Origin: Bradyrhizobium sp. JYMT SZCCT0180
GTDB lineage: Bacteria > Pseudomonadota > Alphaproteobacteria > Rhizobiales > Xanthobacteraceae
Direction: 5' to 3'
Assembly (NCBI RefSeq): GCF_018130165.1
Contig: NZ_JAFCLZ010000010.1
Span: forward strand, 62,001 to 126,000
DNA length: 64,000 bases
The notes below the pieces were generated by a model, which ran no database searches, was not told the origin of the DNA, and saw nothing but the letters and a program-made list of their open reading frames with translations. The stretch's first letter is position 1; the number at the start of each line of letters is the position of its first letter. Position numbers and translations under genes: made by a program. This document shows, piece by piece, positions 27,216 to 36,247 of this stretch.

Positions 27216-27222
27216 CACCGTC

Positions 27223-27705
27223 TCACATGAACAGCTGAATGTTGCCGAAGGCGGCATCGCAATTGACGATGTCGACCCGCTTCAGCTTGATCTTGAGCGC
27301 GCCGTCCACCATGGCCAGGGTGTGCGTGGCCCAGGCTGCGTAAAGGTCCTGCTGGTCGAGGCGCGTCTCGACATAATGCATCGGCGTCCATGTGACATAT
27401 TCGTTGGCCGCCTCGTTGCGGCTATCGACCTGCGGCGTCTGCAGCACGTGATGACAACGGCTCTTGGGTTTTTGCGAGAAGGTGCGATTGCCCTTGAGCC
27501 GCTCGACGCGGATCTTGAGCAACAGCTTGTCCTCGTACATCAGCGACGTCGTCAGCCGCGGATCGGTCTGGCCCCATTCGAGCGGCATCCAGTAGAAGCC
27601 GTCCTCGGCGAACAGGTCGAGCCATTCCTCAAACCGGTGCTGGTCGATCAATCGGGTTTCGCGAATGACGAAATCGATCAGTTGCTGGTCGGTGGGCGCG
27701 GTCAT
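27223..27705 (-). CDS. Aromatic-ring hydroxylating dioxygenase, beta (small) subunit
   Basis: A 160-residue member of the NTF2-like beta subunit family (FVIRETRLIDQHRFEEWLDLF start; EDGFYWMPLEWGQTDP). It packs with the Rieske alpha subunit to form the oxygenase hexamer. It starts 8 bp after the alpha stop. Together with alpha and the reductase this is a three-gene Rieske system; in iad-type loci the homologous pair is assigned to the first attack on indole-3-acetate. Confidence 0.88.
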   Translation of the reverse strand: MTAPTDQQLIDFVIRETRLIDQHRFEEWLDLFAEDGFYWMPLEWGQTDPRLTTSLMYEDKLLLKIRVERLKGNRTFSQKPKSRCHHVLQTPQVDSRNEAANEYVTWTPMHYVETRLDQQDLYAAWATHTLAMVDGALKIKLKRVDIVNCDAAFGNIQLFM

Positions 27706-27713
27706 GGCAGCAC

Positions 27714-29027
27714 TCACATCGACATCGTCATGAATTTCGACCAGGCGCGGAACTGGTTCCGCATCTGCCATTCGGTGGTGCCGTTGGTGACGGCCGTCGT
27801 ATCCGGTACTTCGGAAGGGTCGTAGAGCCTCTGCAGATTGACCCATTGGTTGGCGTCGACATGCAGGCCTTCCTGCGCGCGTTCGTACATTTCGAGATCG
27901 TCATGGCCGACCACAGAAGTGGGGGCGTTGATCAGCCGGTTATACATCAAGGTACGTTCCAGCAGCATGTCGGGCGCATCGACGAGGCGGAAGGTCCAGC
28001 TCTCCACCAGCGTCTTGTTGGCCGCGATCGGCTTGAACACGCGAACCAGCTGGATCGGTCCCTTGATCATGATGTTGGGGAAATACACCGTGTTGTGGCG
28101 GTTCTCATTGAGAATCGCCTTGGCGCGTTCCTCGCCATGGGCCGCCGCCATTTTCTCGAAATAGCCGGGCACCGCGGAATAGTCGGAATGGATCGAGTGG
28201 TGCACGCCGGTATGGCCGTGACCGTTGGGCCAGACGCGGATGCCCATATTCTCGAAGAACTCGTAAGGCGCCATGAAGGGCGCGTAGATCTCCACTGCCA
28301 TCGGCTTCTTGGCGCCGGGAGGCGCGTTCTTCCACACCTCGATCGCGGTGCCGGCCGAGGATTCATGCGCGACCATGGGATGGCAGGTGTCGGTCTGGTT
28401 CTCGACCAGCATTTTCCAGTTGCAATTGTGCATGTAGCGCAGCACGCCGCCGGCGACTTCGAGCCGGCCGGCCGGGGAGCGGTCGACCATGTTGTCGAAG
28501 CTCGACAGGCTGTCGCCGAAAAATTCCTCGAAACCAGGACCGACATCGTTGAGCTTTGCAAATACGAAGCCGCGATAATTGTGCACGTGCTTGACCGGGC
28601 TCATGCCGCGCCCGGCGTGGCTCTGCTCGACGCCGGTGTTTTCATAGCCCTTCTTCAGGGGGATCGCGAGCAGCGAACCGTCGGTCTTGAAGCTCCAGGC
28701 GTGATAGGGACAGCGGAAGAATTTTCCGGTGTTGCCGCAGGATTCGGTGGTGATGCGGGTGCCCTTGTGCGGGCAGCGGTTGTGCAGCACCTTCACGGTG
28801 TTGTCGGTGTGGCGCACCATCAGGATCGGTTGGGTGCCGATGGTAGTGCCGTAATAGTCGCCCGGTTTCGCCACCTGGCTGTCATGGCCGACATAGGCCC
28901 AGGTGTTGGCGAAGACATGCTCCATCTCGAGCTGGAACACCTCTTCGTCGATATAGACGTCGCGATGCACCTCGGTCTCGCGCACGAGGCCTTTGATTGC
29001 TTCGAGATTTCCGCGATATCTGGCCAT
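27714..29027 (-). CDS. Rieske dioxygenase, alpha (large) subunit; probable indole-3-acetate oxygenase
   Basis: A 437-residue terminal oxygenase. The Rieske cluster motif is CPHKG (C-x-H) with CPYHAW (C-x2-H) 17 residues later; the mononuclear iron site shows D-T-C-H-P-M-V-A-H (D-x2-H-x4-H). The start MARYRGN is set by GAGGAGG just upstream. Benzoate- or anthranilate-type oxygenases share this architecture. The gene neighbours (isatin hydrolase-like enzyme, IorAB, MarR) argue for the indole-acetate oxygenase of iad-type loci; anthranilate dioxygenase is the main alternative. Confidence 0.88.
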   Translation of the reverse strand: MARYRGNLEAIKGLVRETEVHRDVYIDEEVFQLEMEHVFANTWAYVGHDSQVAKPGDYYGTTIGTQPILMVRHTDNTVKVLHNRCPHKGTRITTESCGNTGKFFRCPYHAWSFKTDGSLLAIPLKKGYENTGVEQSHAGRGMSPVKHVHNYRGFVFAKLNDVGPGFEEFFGDSLSSFDNMVDRSPAGRLEVAGGVLRYMHNCNWKMLVENQTDTCHPMVAHESSAGTAIEVWKNAPPGAKKPMAVEIYAPFMAPYEFFENMGIRVWPNGHGHTGVHHSIHSDYSAVPGYFEKMAAAHGEERAKAILNENRHNTVYFPNIMIKGPIQLVRVFKPIAANKTLVESWTFRLVDAPDMLLERTLMYNRLINAPTSVVGHDDLEMYERAQEGLHVDANQWVNLQRLYDPSEVPDTTAVTNGTTEWQMRNQFRAWSKFMTMSM

Positions 29028-29044
29028 CAACACCTCCTCAGGAA

Positions 29045-30007
29045 TCAAAGATCGAGCACGAGCCGCGGGCTTTTCGACCGCGAGACGCAGATTTGCATGA
29101 GTTTGCCGGCCGCTTTCTCGGCATCGGTCAGGATATAGTCGCGATGGTCGGGCGTGCCTTCGATCACGCTGACCTGGCAGATGCCGCAATCGCCGCGCTG
29201 GCAGTCGTGCATGGGATCTTCACCCGCTTCGATCAGCACGGCGAGAATGGTCTTGTCGGGCGGAATAAGGAAGGTCTTGCCGGAATTGTTCAGCACCACT
29301 TCGAACGGCTGATCGCCGGCAAGGGGGGCTGCGGTGGCAAAAATCTCGAACCGCAGGCGACCATCAGCCCAGCCGAGATCCTTGGCGCTTTGGATCGCCG
29401 CATCGATCATCGGCTTGGGTCCGCAGACGTACAGCGGTTCCTCATCGGTGAGCGAGCTCATCAAGCGCTTCACGTCGAAGATGCCGCTGGCGTCGTCGGT
29501 GTGAACGGTCAAATGTTTGCCGCACAACGCTTCCGCTTCGCCGAGAAAGGCGAGCTGGTCGCGCGAGCGGCCGGCATAGATGAAGCGGTAGGGATGCTTG
29601 CTGGCGGTGAGCGTCGTTGCCATCGAGAGCACGGGCGTCACCCCGATGCCGCCGGCAAGCAGCACGACCGGTTTCGAGGTCGGCTCCAGCGGAAAATTAT
29701 TCCGTGGCGCGGCGACCGAGAGGACGTCGCCGACCTTGAGCGCATGCATGAATTGGGAACCGCCCTGGCTCGGCTGTTCCAGCCGCACGCCGAGCCGGTA
29801 GGCGTGCGGGCGCGTGGTCGCTGCCGGATCGAGCGAGGTGTTGATCAGCGAATAGGATCGTTCGCCGCCATCGGGCAGGCGCACTTTCACATGCGCGCCG
29901 GCTTCCCACGAGGGCAGCGGCTCGCCATGCGGACGGGCGAGCTTGATCGCGCGGATCAACGAGGTTTCTGCGTGGATATCGGTCACGGTGAGGTCGAACT
30001 GGTCCAT
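29045..30007 (-). CDS. Oxygenase reductase: FAD/NAD domain with C-terminal 2Fe-2S ferredoxin
   Basis: About 320 residues of the phthalate dioxygenase reductase/VanB type: flavin domain (RSYSLINTSLD), NAD domain (VLLAGGIGVTPVLSMATTL, YVCGPKPMIDAA) and a C-terminal plant-type ferredoxin with CQRGDCGICQ and a distal C in MQICVSR. It passes electrons from NADH to the Rieske oxygenase. A GTG start at 30019 overlapping the IorB stop (GTGA) is an alternative; neither start has a clear ribosome site, so translation is probably coupled. Confidence 0.88.
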   Translation of the reverse strand: MDQFDLTVTDIHAETSLIRAIKLARPHGEPLPSWEAGAHVKVRLPDGGERSYSLINTSLDPAATTRPHAYRLGVRLEQPSQGGSQFMHALKVGDVLSVAAPRNNFPLEPTSKPVVLLAGGIGVTPVLSMATTLTASKHPYRFIYAGRSRDQLAFLGEAEALCGKHLTVHTDDASGIFDVKRLMSSLTDEEPLYVCGPKPMIDAAIQSAKDLGWADGRLRFEIFATAAPLAGDQPFEVVLNNSGKTFLIPPDKTILAVLIEAGEDPMHDCQRGDCGICQVSVIEGTPDHRDYILTDAEKAAGKLMQICVSRSKSPRLVLDL

Positions 30008-30015
30008 CGTATCAA

Positions 30016-31566
30016 TCACAGAAAGGTTTCAACCGTGGCAAGCGCGCCGTCGAGCGCCTTACCCTCTTCATCTGATAGTGCGGCCTTGCAAAGCCGGCGC
30101 AGCCACTCCGCACCGTCAGCGCGGCCGGCGAGACGTGGTGCAACCGCAATCACCCTGTCGAATTTCGAGGCGCCGCGCGCATGGGTGTCGGAATAGCCCT
30201 TCACCAGCCGGCGCGCTTCGAGAATGGCGACGGCAAGCTCGTAATCCTTTGCGGCGGTCGTGCGGGCGAGATCGAGCCAGGCATCGCGATGGGCGATTTC
30301 ACGCTTATGACGCAGCGTGCCGCGGCGAAAACGCTTCAGGCCACCCAGCACGTACAGCGGCAGGAACCACCTGATGGTACCGGTCTGCACGCGTCGCCCG
30401 CGATTGACCACGCGATCGAGCGTCTTGCACAGGCCAGGCTTGCCTTCGAGCCAGAGGCCGAGGCCCGCGGGAAGCGTGCCCAAGACCTCTTCCATGCGCG
30501 GATGCATGAATTCGGTGGTGTAGACGAGCTGGTCGGGCTTTGCGAGAACCTCGCTGCGGACGCGTTCGAAACGGCTCGCGCGGGTCTTGAGGTCGGCGAC
30601 GCGGATGACGTCATCATAGGCCATGGCCACGGCGACATGTTTTGCCGCCGCCCGCGTCAACGCAGGATCGCTGCCGCGTTCCAGGCGCATAAAGCCTGCG
30701 ACGAGGTCGAGGTATTCCCGGCCATAGCCAACGTCCTGAAAATCGACGACCTTGCGCAAGCCTGCAGCGATCATGCCGTGCAGGGACGCGGGAAAAGCCG
30801 TGCTTGCGTCGGCGACGAGTGCATCGAAAGCGGCATCGCCGACCGGTGCGAGCGTTGGATAGAGCTTGCCGGCTGAAGCAGGCTTGGGCGGCGCGGGCGG
30901 TGTCGCGGATGCGGCATCAGCCTGCGTGCGCTCAAAACCCGCCGCGAACGCGCGCAGGCTCGGTTCGATGCCGATGCCGGCGGCGCGGATGGTTGCTTCA
31001 TAAGCCTCGCGGCCGAACGGCAGCGCGCCGCTGCCGGCAAGCGCACCGAACAACACGGCCGAGATGGCGCTGCCGGTGCTGTCGGCGAGCGTGGCCATGT
31101 CGAAGGCGACGAAACGTTTTGCGGCGGCCCCTGCGGCCTCATAAACCCTGCTGGAATCGCTGATGCCATCGCCGGGCACCAGCTTTTCCTGGATCGCGAA
31201 CGAACGATGCGACGAGGCGATCAATGTCGTCTTGTCTGGCGTGACGAGACCGCGCTGGATGGCGCGGCCGGCCTCCATCAGCTCGGCGCCGACCACGACG
31301 TCGACTTCGCCGGGCACCGGCATCAGCGACAGCACCGGGTAGGCGGCGTCCGCGCGGGCAGGGATCATCTCGAGATAATAGATGGTCGCGCCGGTGCGCT
31401 GGGCGACGCCCGGCACCGAGGTGGACTGCGCGATCCAGTTCTGGCTTTCCGCCAGCGCCACGATCCAGTCGACCAGCACGCCGCCGCCCTGGCCGCCCAT
31501 CGCGAGCACGGCGATCGAAAGCGGGCGGGTCAGGTCGATGGCGGGGGGCTGCAGCATGATGTTCAT
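30016..31566 (-). CDS. iorB: Indolepyruvate ferredoxin oxidoreductase-type protein, beta subunit (long form)
   Basis: A 516-residue protein: N-terminal 2-oxoacid:ferredoxin oxidoreductase gamma-like domain (SIAVLAMGGQGGGVLVDWI, VPGVAQRTGATIYYLEMIP), a proline/alanine-rich linker near residue 245, and a long helical C-terminal domain seen in the extended IorB forms. It pairs with IorA, 11 bp upstream. In this operon the natural 2-oxo acid may be isatinate (2-aminophenylglyoxylate) rather than indolepyruvate. Start MNIMLQPP at 31566; the longer frame upstream runs through iorA. Confidence 0.85.
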   Translation of the reverse strand: MNIMLQPPAIDLTRPLSIAVLAMGGQGGGVLVDWIVALAESQNWIAQSTSVPGVAQRTGATIYYLEMIPARADAAYPVLSLMPVPGEVDVVVGAELMEAGRAIQRGLVTPDKTTLIASSHRSFAIQEKLVPGDGISDSSRVYEAAGAAAKRFVAFDMATLADSTGSAISAVLFGALAGSGALPFGREAYEATIRAAGIGIEPSLRAFAAGFERTQADAASATPPAPPKPASAGKLYPTLAPVGDAAFDALVADASTAFPASLHGMIAAGLRKVVDFQDVGYGREYLDLVAGFMRLERGSDPALTRAAAKHVAVAMAYDDVIRVADLKTRASRFERVRSEVLAKPDQLVYTTEFMHPRMEEVLGTLPAGLGLWLEGKPGLCKTLDRVVNRGRRVQTGTIRWFLPLYVLGGLKRFRRGTLRHKREIAHRDAWLDLARTTAAKDYELAVAILEARRLVKGYSDTHARGASKFDRVIAVAPRLAGRADGAEWLRRLCKAALSDEEGKALDGALATVETFL

Positions 31567-31577
31567 CCGGCCAGCCC

Positions 31578-33728
31578 TCAAACCAGCGCGAGACGGCGAC
31601 GGTCGCGGCGTCGCTGCAGGAAGCCGATGACGCCGCCACGAAGCTTTGCCATGAACTGATCGAAGCCGGTCGGGTTGTGGATGATGTCGGCGCGGTAGAA
31701 TGACGGGCACAGCACGGCCGCCTCCGCCACTTCACCGCAATTGCCGCAACCGACGCAGCTATTGTCGATCGCGGCGACCGGATCGTCCTTCAGGGGATCG
31801 CTGGTGTGCTTCACCGAAAGCGAGGGACAGCCGGACAGGCGGATGCAGGCATGGTCGCCGGTGCAGACGTCCTCGTCGACACCGAAGCGCTCGCGCACGA
31901 CGCGCTCGCCACCTTTTACGGCCTTGTTGAACAGCGGCTTGATCCGGCGCTGCTTGTTCAGCATGCATTCGGAGGAGGCGACGATGACCTTCGGCCCCTT
32001 GTCAGGGCTAGTCAGCGCTTCCTTCAACGTGTCGCGCATTTTGCCGACGTCGTAGGTGCGGTCGATCTGGCGCACCCATTTGGCGCCGATGCCTTTGACG
32101 GCTTCAGTGATCGGGTGGTTGGTCGAGCGCGATTTGTTGTCGGCGCGGGACGACAGGATGTCCTGGCCGCCGGTGGCCGACGTATAATGGTTGTCGACCA
32201 CCAGGATGACGCCGTCATGCTGGTTGTAGACGGCATTGCCGATGCCGCTGCTCAGGCCATTGTGCCAGAAGCCGCCGTCACCCATGATCGAGATCGAGCG
32301 CTTGTCCGCCTTCACATTGAACGCGGACGCCGAGGCCGGGCCGAGGCCATAGCCCATGGTCGTCGCGCCGATGTTGAACGGCGGCAGGATCGAGAACAAA
32401 TGACAGCCGATATCGGCGGCGACATGATGCGGTCCGAGCTCCTTTTCGACCAGCTTCATCGCCGCGAAGATCGGCCGCTCCGGGCAGCCGGTGCAGAATC
32501 CGGGCGGTCGCGCCGGCACCACTTCAGCCAGCGCCTTGATCTTGTCGTGCGTCAGGATCGACGGGTCGTTCGGCGCGCGGATATGGTCCGGCAGCACTTC
32601 GGGCGCGGCAGCGGTCAGGAATTTACGAACACCGGCCGCCATCACGGCCGCGGTATATTCGCCGCCGATCGGCAACTCGCCCTTGCCGTAGATTTTTGTG
32701 GGGACATCGGCCTTGCGCAGGACCTTGTGCAGGGCCTGTTCGATGTAGTCAGGCTGGCCTTCCTCGACCATCAGCACCGCGCGCTTCGACTGGCAGAAGG
32801 CGATCAGCTCATCGTCGATCAAGGGGTAGGTCACGTTCATGACGTAGAGCGGAATGCGGGTGTTGCCCCAGACGTCAGCGAGGCCAAGCCCCTGCAGCGC
32901 GCGGATCACGCCGTTGTACATGCCGCCCTGCAGGATGATGCCGACGTCGTCGATATCACCCTCGAACACCTCGTTGAGCTTGCGTTCCTTGATAAAGGAA
33001 ACCGCGGCCGGCCAGCGCTGCTCGATCTTTTCCTTCTCGTGCATGTAGGAGGCCGGCGGCAGCACGATGCGGTTGGTATCACGCCGCGGATTTTCCAGCG
33101 CCTGCGCCATCGTGAATGCCGGGCGCTTGTTGTCCTTGGCGGCAAAGCGGCCGTGCACATGGCAGGATCGGATGCGCACTTCCAGCATCACGGGCGTGTT
33201 GGTCGCTTCCGACAGCTCAAATCCGTCCTCGACCGCCTTGACGATGGATTCGAGGTTGGGGCGGGGATCGAGCAGCCAGATCTGGGATTTCATCGCAAAG
33301 GCGTGGCTGCGCTCCTGCATGATGGAGGAGCCTTCGCCGTAGTCTTCGCCGATCACGATCAACGCGCCGCCGGTGACACCGCCGGAGGCGAGATTGGACA
33401 GCGCATCGGAGGCGACGTTGGTGCCGGCGGTCGATTTCCAGGTCACTGCGCCGCGGATCGGGTACATCACGGAAGCCGAAAGCATCGCGGCCGCCGCGGC
33501 CTCGTTCGCCGAAGTTTCGAAGTGCACGCCGAGATCGCCGAGAATGTCCTGCGCATCCGCCAACACGTCCATCAGATGCGAGATCGGAGCGCCCTGATAG
33601 CCGCCGACATAGCCGACGCCGGACTGCAGCAGCGCCTTGGTGATGGCCAGAATCCCCTCGCCATGGAAGACATCCCCGTTGCCTAGTTTGAGGTCCTGGA
33701 CCTCTCGGGCGAAAGAGCGTTCAGCCAT
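31578..33728 (-). CDS. iorA: Indolepyruvate ferredoxin oxidoreductase-type protein, alpha subunit
   Basis: A 716-residue thiamine-diphosphate enzyme: N-terminal pyrimidine-binding domain (GYVGGYQGAPISHLMD), ThDP motif GDGGFWHNGLSSGIGNAVYNQ with CTGCPERP before it, and a C-terminal ferredoxin-like segment (CTGDHACIRLSGCP; CVGCGNCGE). It decarboxylates a 2-oxo acid to an acyl-CoA and reduces ferredoxin. Start MAERSF at 33728, with GAAGGA upstream. An 84-bp AT-rich gap separates it from the preceding CoA ligase, the longest gap in the operon, and may hold an internal promoter. Confidence 0.9.
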   Translation of the reverse strand: MAERSFAREVQDLKLGNGDVFHGEGILAITKALLQSGVGYVGGYQGAPISHLMDVLADAQDILGDLGVHFETSANEAAAAAMLSASVMYPIRGAVTWKSTAGTNVASDALSNLASGGVTGGALIVIGEDYGEGSSIMQERSHAFAMKSQIWLLDPRPNLESIVKAVEDGFELSEATNTPVMLEVRIRSCHVHGRFAAKDNKRPAFTMAQALENPRRDTNRIVLPPASYMHEKEKIEQRWPAAVSFIKERKLNEVFEGDIDDVGIILQGGMYNGVIRALQGLGLADVWGNTRIPLYVMNVTYPLIDDELIAFCQSKRAVLMVEEGQPDYIEQALHKVLRKADVPTKIYGKGELPIGGEYTAAVMAAGVRKFLTAAAPEVLPDHIRAPNDPSILTHDKIKALAEVVPARPPGFCTGCPERPIFAAMKLVEKELGPHHVAADIGCHLFSILPPFNIGATTMGYGLGPASASAFNVKADKRSISIMGDGGFWHNGLSSGIGNAVYNQHDGVILVVDNHYTSATGGQDILSSRADNKSRSTNHPITEAVKGIGAKWVRQIDRTYDVGKMRDTLKEALTSPDKGPKVIVASSECMLNKQRRIKPLFNKAVKGGERVVRERFGVDEDVCTGDHACIRLSGCPSLSVKHTSDPLKDDPVAAIDNSCVGCGNCGEVAEAAVLCPSFYRADIIHNPTGFDQFMAKLRGGVIGFLQRRRDRRRLALV

Positions 33729-33812
33729 GACGCATTTCCTTCGGCTCAAGCGACGGCGGCAGATCGGTCAAAATGCTAAGCCGACATATTTTAAGTGTCA
33801 AATAATTATGCA

Positions 33813-35423
33813 TTACACGGCACCCCGCTTCAGGCGGTAGCCGGCCGCTTCGCGATCCCAGGTCGATGCGGTCACGCCGCGTTCGCGCAACTCGTATTTC
33901 CGGAGCTTGCCGTTCTCAGTCCGTGGCAGGTCCGCGACAAAATCGACAAAGCGAGGCACCGCGAAATAGGGCAGCCGCAGCGCGCAGAATTGCATCAGCT
34001 CGACAGGCGGAATCGCCGCTCCCGGCCGCACCACGATCGCGGCCATCACTTCATCCTCGGCAAGTTCCGAGCGCACGGGAAAGACCGCCGTCATTTCGAT
34101 GTCAGGGTGAGCCAGCAACACCTGCTCAACCTCATAGGACGAGATGTTCTCGCCGCGGCGGCGGATCGCGTCCTTGAGCCGGTCCACGAAGCGGAAATAG
34201 CCGTTCTCGTCACGGATAACCCGATCGCCGGTATGGAACCAGAGATTCCGCCAGGCTTCCACGGTCTTCTCGGCCATGCCGAAATAGCCGCTCGCGAGCG
34301 CAAACGGCTCGTCGGCGCGCAGGACGAGTTCACCGGCCTCGCCATCCGGCAATTCAACGTCATTGATATCGACCACGCGGGCCTGAAAGCCATCGACGAT
34401 ACGGCCCATGGTTCCCGGCTTCTGCGTTTCCGGCGATGCGCCGATCACGAAATTGGTTTCGGTCGAGCCGTATCCCTCGAGCAGCGCAACCCCGGTGCGT
34501 GCAGCAAACGCTGCGCCGAGACCCGCGGGAACGCCCGGTCCGAGTCCGGTGCGCACTCTGTGTCCGCGCTCCTCCGCTCGCGGTTCACCCGTCAGCAGGA
34601 TCGGCACCATGGCGCCGAGCAGATAGATCACGGTTGCTTCGCTCTGGATCATGGCCGGCCAGAAGCCGGAGGCGGAGAAGCGCGGTTCGAGGACCATGCG
34701 CGCGCCGCTGAGAAGCGCCTGCGCAAACGTATTGAGGGCATTGATATGGAACAGCGGCAGGGTTGTGCAAAGCACGTCGTCTGCTGTCAGGCCAAAAATG
34801 CGGCCGGAGTGGATGCCCCACCAGTAATATTGCGCATGCGGGCACATCACGCCTTTGGATGGACCCGTGGTGCCGCTGGTATAGATGATGGCGAGCGTGT
34901 CGCCGGGGCTGACGGACGCAGCTGCAATCGGAGCGGCGCGCGGCGGCATGACCTCCATCGATGGCACGACACCGTCGGGCAGGGCATCGGCGCCGATCAC
35001 CCAGATTGAGCCAAGCGATGCCATGCCTTCGGAGACATGGGCCAGGCGTTCGACGAATTGCGCCTCGATCGCGAACAGCCGCGCGCCGCTATTCGACAGG
35101 TAATAGCCGATCTGCGGTCCCATCGCGGCGGTGTTGATCGGGACCGCGATGGCGCCGATCCAGCCACAGCCCAAAACTATTTCCAGCATCTCCGGGCGAT
35201 TGGAGCAGAGGATCGCGACCCGGTCACCGGCCGCAACGCCGGCCGCGCGTAACGTCGCGGCACGGCCGGCCGCGATGTCGCGCGCCTCGCGGAACGTCCA
35301 TGAATCAGTTGCGCACGAGAGCAACGTCCGCTCGCCATGGCTGCCCGCCTGAATCTCGAGCATGCGCGGCAGCGTCCGGTCGTCCGGTGGTAGCCGAATC
35401 ATCCCGGGCGCATGGAGGCTCAT
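33813..35423 (-). CDS. AMP-forming acyl-CoA ligase 2
   Basis: A 536-residue ANL enzyme with P-loop IIYTSGTTGPSKG, EGYGSTETN, hinge DRLKDAIRRRGENIS and the catalytic lysine in TENGKLRKYE. It resembles crotonobetaine/carnitine-type CoA ligases. It overlaps the isatin hydrolase-like gene by 4 bp (ATGA). With ligase 1, the operon has two CoA-activating enzymes; one may activate the oxidised indole-acetate and the other anthranilate or another acid. Confidence 0.87.
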   Translation of the reverse strand: MSLHAPGMIRLPPDDRTLPRMLEIQAGSHGERTLLSCATDSWTFREARDIAAGRAATLRAAGVAAGDRVAILCSNRPEMLEIVLGCGWIGAIAVPINTAAMGPQIGYYLSNSGARLFAIEAQFVERLAHVSEGMASLGSIWVIGADALPDGVVPSMEVMPPRAAPIAAASVSPGDTLAIIYTSGTTGPSKGVMCPHAQYYWWGIHSGRIFGLTADDVLCTTLPLFHINALNTFAQALLSGARMVLEPRFSASGFWPAMIQSEATVIYLLGAMVPILLTGEPRAEERGHRVRTGLGPGVPAGLGAAFAARTGVALLEGYGSTETNFVIGASPETQKPGTMGRIVDGFQARVVDINDVELPDGEAGELVLRADEPFALASGYFGMAEKTVEAWRNLWFHTGDRVIRDENGYFRFVDRLKDAIRRRGENISSYEVEQVLLAHPDIEMTAVFPVRSELAEDEVMAAIVVRPGAAIPPVELMQFCALRLPYFAVPRFVDFVADLPRTENGKLRKYELRERGVTASTWDREAAGYRLKRGAV

Positions 35424-36247
35424 GGGCGAGACGCTCCTGCCTGACTTGAAGGCACCAGCGCCAGCACCCGCAACGGGCTGCCGCTGCCTTGCTGGATCTT
35501 CAGCGGAGGTGCGATCAGCGAGCTGCCGGTCGGCGGCAGCAGGTCGAGATTGGTCAGGCATTGCAGACCATAACGCCCGGCACCGTGCATGTAGTAGTGG
35601 CAGGGATAGGGAGGCAGGAAATGCGCCGCCTGACCCGCATCGGTGCCGATGGTTTCGGTGCCGAAGCCGAGCACGTCGCGCTCGTTCAGCAGGAAACGCA
35701 CGGCGTCAGGATCGGGACCTGGCGTGTGCTGCCCGACCTCATCGAAATTCTGATAGGCCGCCGGATCGGTCTTCTTCGACCAGTCGGTGCGCATCAGCAC
35801 CCAGCACCGCGGCGGGATCTTGCCGTGCACGGCTTCCCAGGCCTTGATGAAATCCGGCGTCAGCAGGAAGTCGGCATCTGCAGCGGATTCCTTCGAGCAG
35901 TCGATCACCACGGCGGGCGCAATGAAATCGGCGACCGGGATCGTATCGGTGGAGCTGTTGGGAAGGTCGCGGCCCGAGACCCAGTGGATCGGGGCGTCGA
36001 AATGTGTGCCGGTATGTTCGCCAAAGGACAGATTGTTCCAGTACCAGGCGCCACCGCGTTCGTCGTAACGCGAAATCTCTTCCATGCGGAAGGCGCGGCT
36101 CTGGCCTATTTCAGGCGGCATCACGATGCTCGGAAAATCCGGACCCAACGTCTGCGTCAGATCGATGATCCGAATCGCGCCGGTCGCGAGTGCTGCGGTG
36201 AAGCCCGCCAGGATTTCAGGGCCTGGCGCTGGATCGTTCGGTTTCAT
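35420..36247 (-). CDS. Cyclase-family metal hydrolase, probable isatin hydrolase
   Basis: A 275-residue protein of the cyclase/kynurenine formamidase family with the metal motif H78-TGTH-FDAPIH88. The length fits isatin hydrolase (about 260 residues) better than bacterial KynB (about 210). Isatin hydrolase opens isatin to isatinate, a step in the known Bradyrhizobium indole-acetate route. The start is fixed by 4-bp overlap with the DUF35-SDR gene. KynB-type formamidase is the alternative, but a separate alpha/beta-hydrolase formamidase candidate adjoins the kynurenine genes. Confidence 0.78.
   Translation of the reverse strand: MKPNDPAPGPEILAGFTAALATGAIRIIDLTQTLGPDFPSIVMPPEIGQSRAFRMEEISRYDERGGAWYWNNLSFGEHTGTHFDAPIHWVSGRDLPNSSTDTIPVADFIAPAVVIDCSKESAADADFLLTPDFIKAWEAVHGKIPPRCWVLMRTDWSKKTDPAAYQNFDEVGQHTPGPDPDAVRFLLNERDVLGFGTETIGTDAGQAAHFLPPYPCHYYMHGAGRYGLQCLTNLDLLPPTGSSLIAPPLKIQQGSGSPLRVLALVPSSQAGASRP

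Noticed and set aside
24978..27230. A 750-codon open frame on the plus strand opposite the SDR and CoA ligase genes
   Set aside because: It is antisense to two genes with intact family motifs, its product is rich in His/Arg/Asp/Gly and has no recognisable domain, as expected from the complement of GC-rich coding DNA.
27223..30007. The Rieske genes as an anthranilate 1,2-dioxygenase (antABC)
   Set aside because: Subunit layout would allow it, but the operon's isatin hydrolase-like enzyme, IorAB, CoA ligases and MarR regulator fit an indole-acetate locus better. Kept as the main alternative.
31806..33686. A 626-codon open frame on the plus strand opposite iorA
   Set aside because: It mirrors iorA codons; composition is low-complexity and no domain or ribosome site supports it.
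35420..36247. The cyclase-family enzyme as KynB kynurenine formamidase
   Set aside because: It has the same metal motif, but it is longer than KynB, is embedded in the auxin-type operon, and an alpha/beta-hydrolase formamidase candidate already adjoins kynU-kynA.
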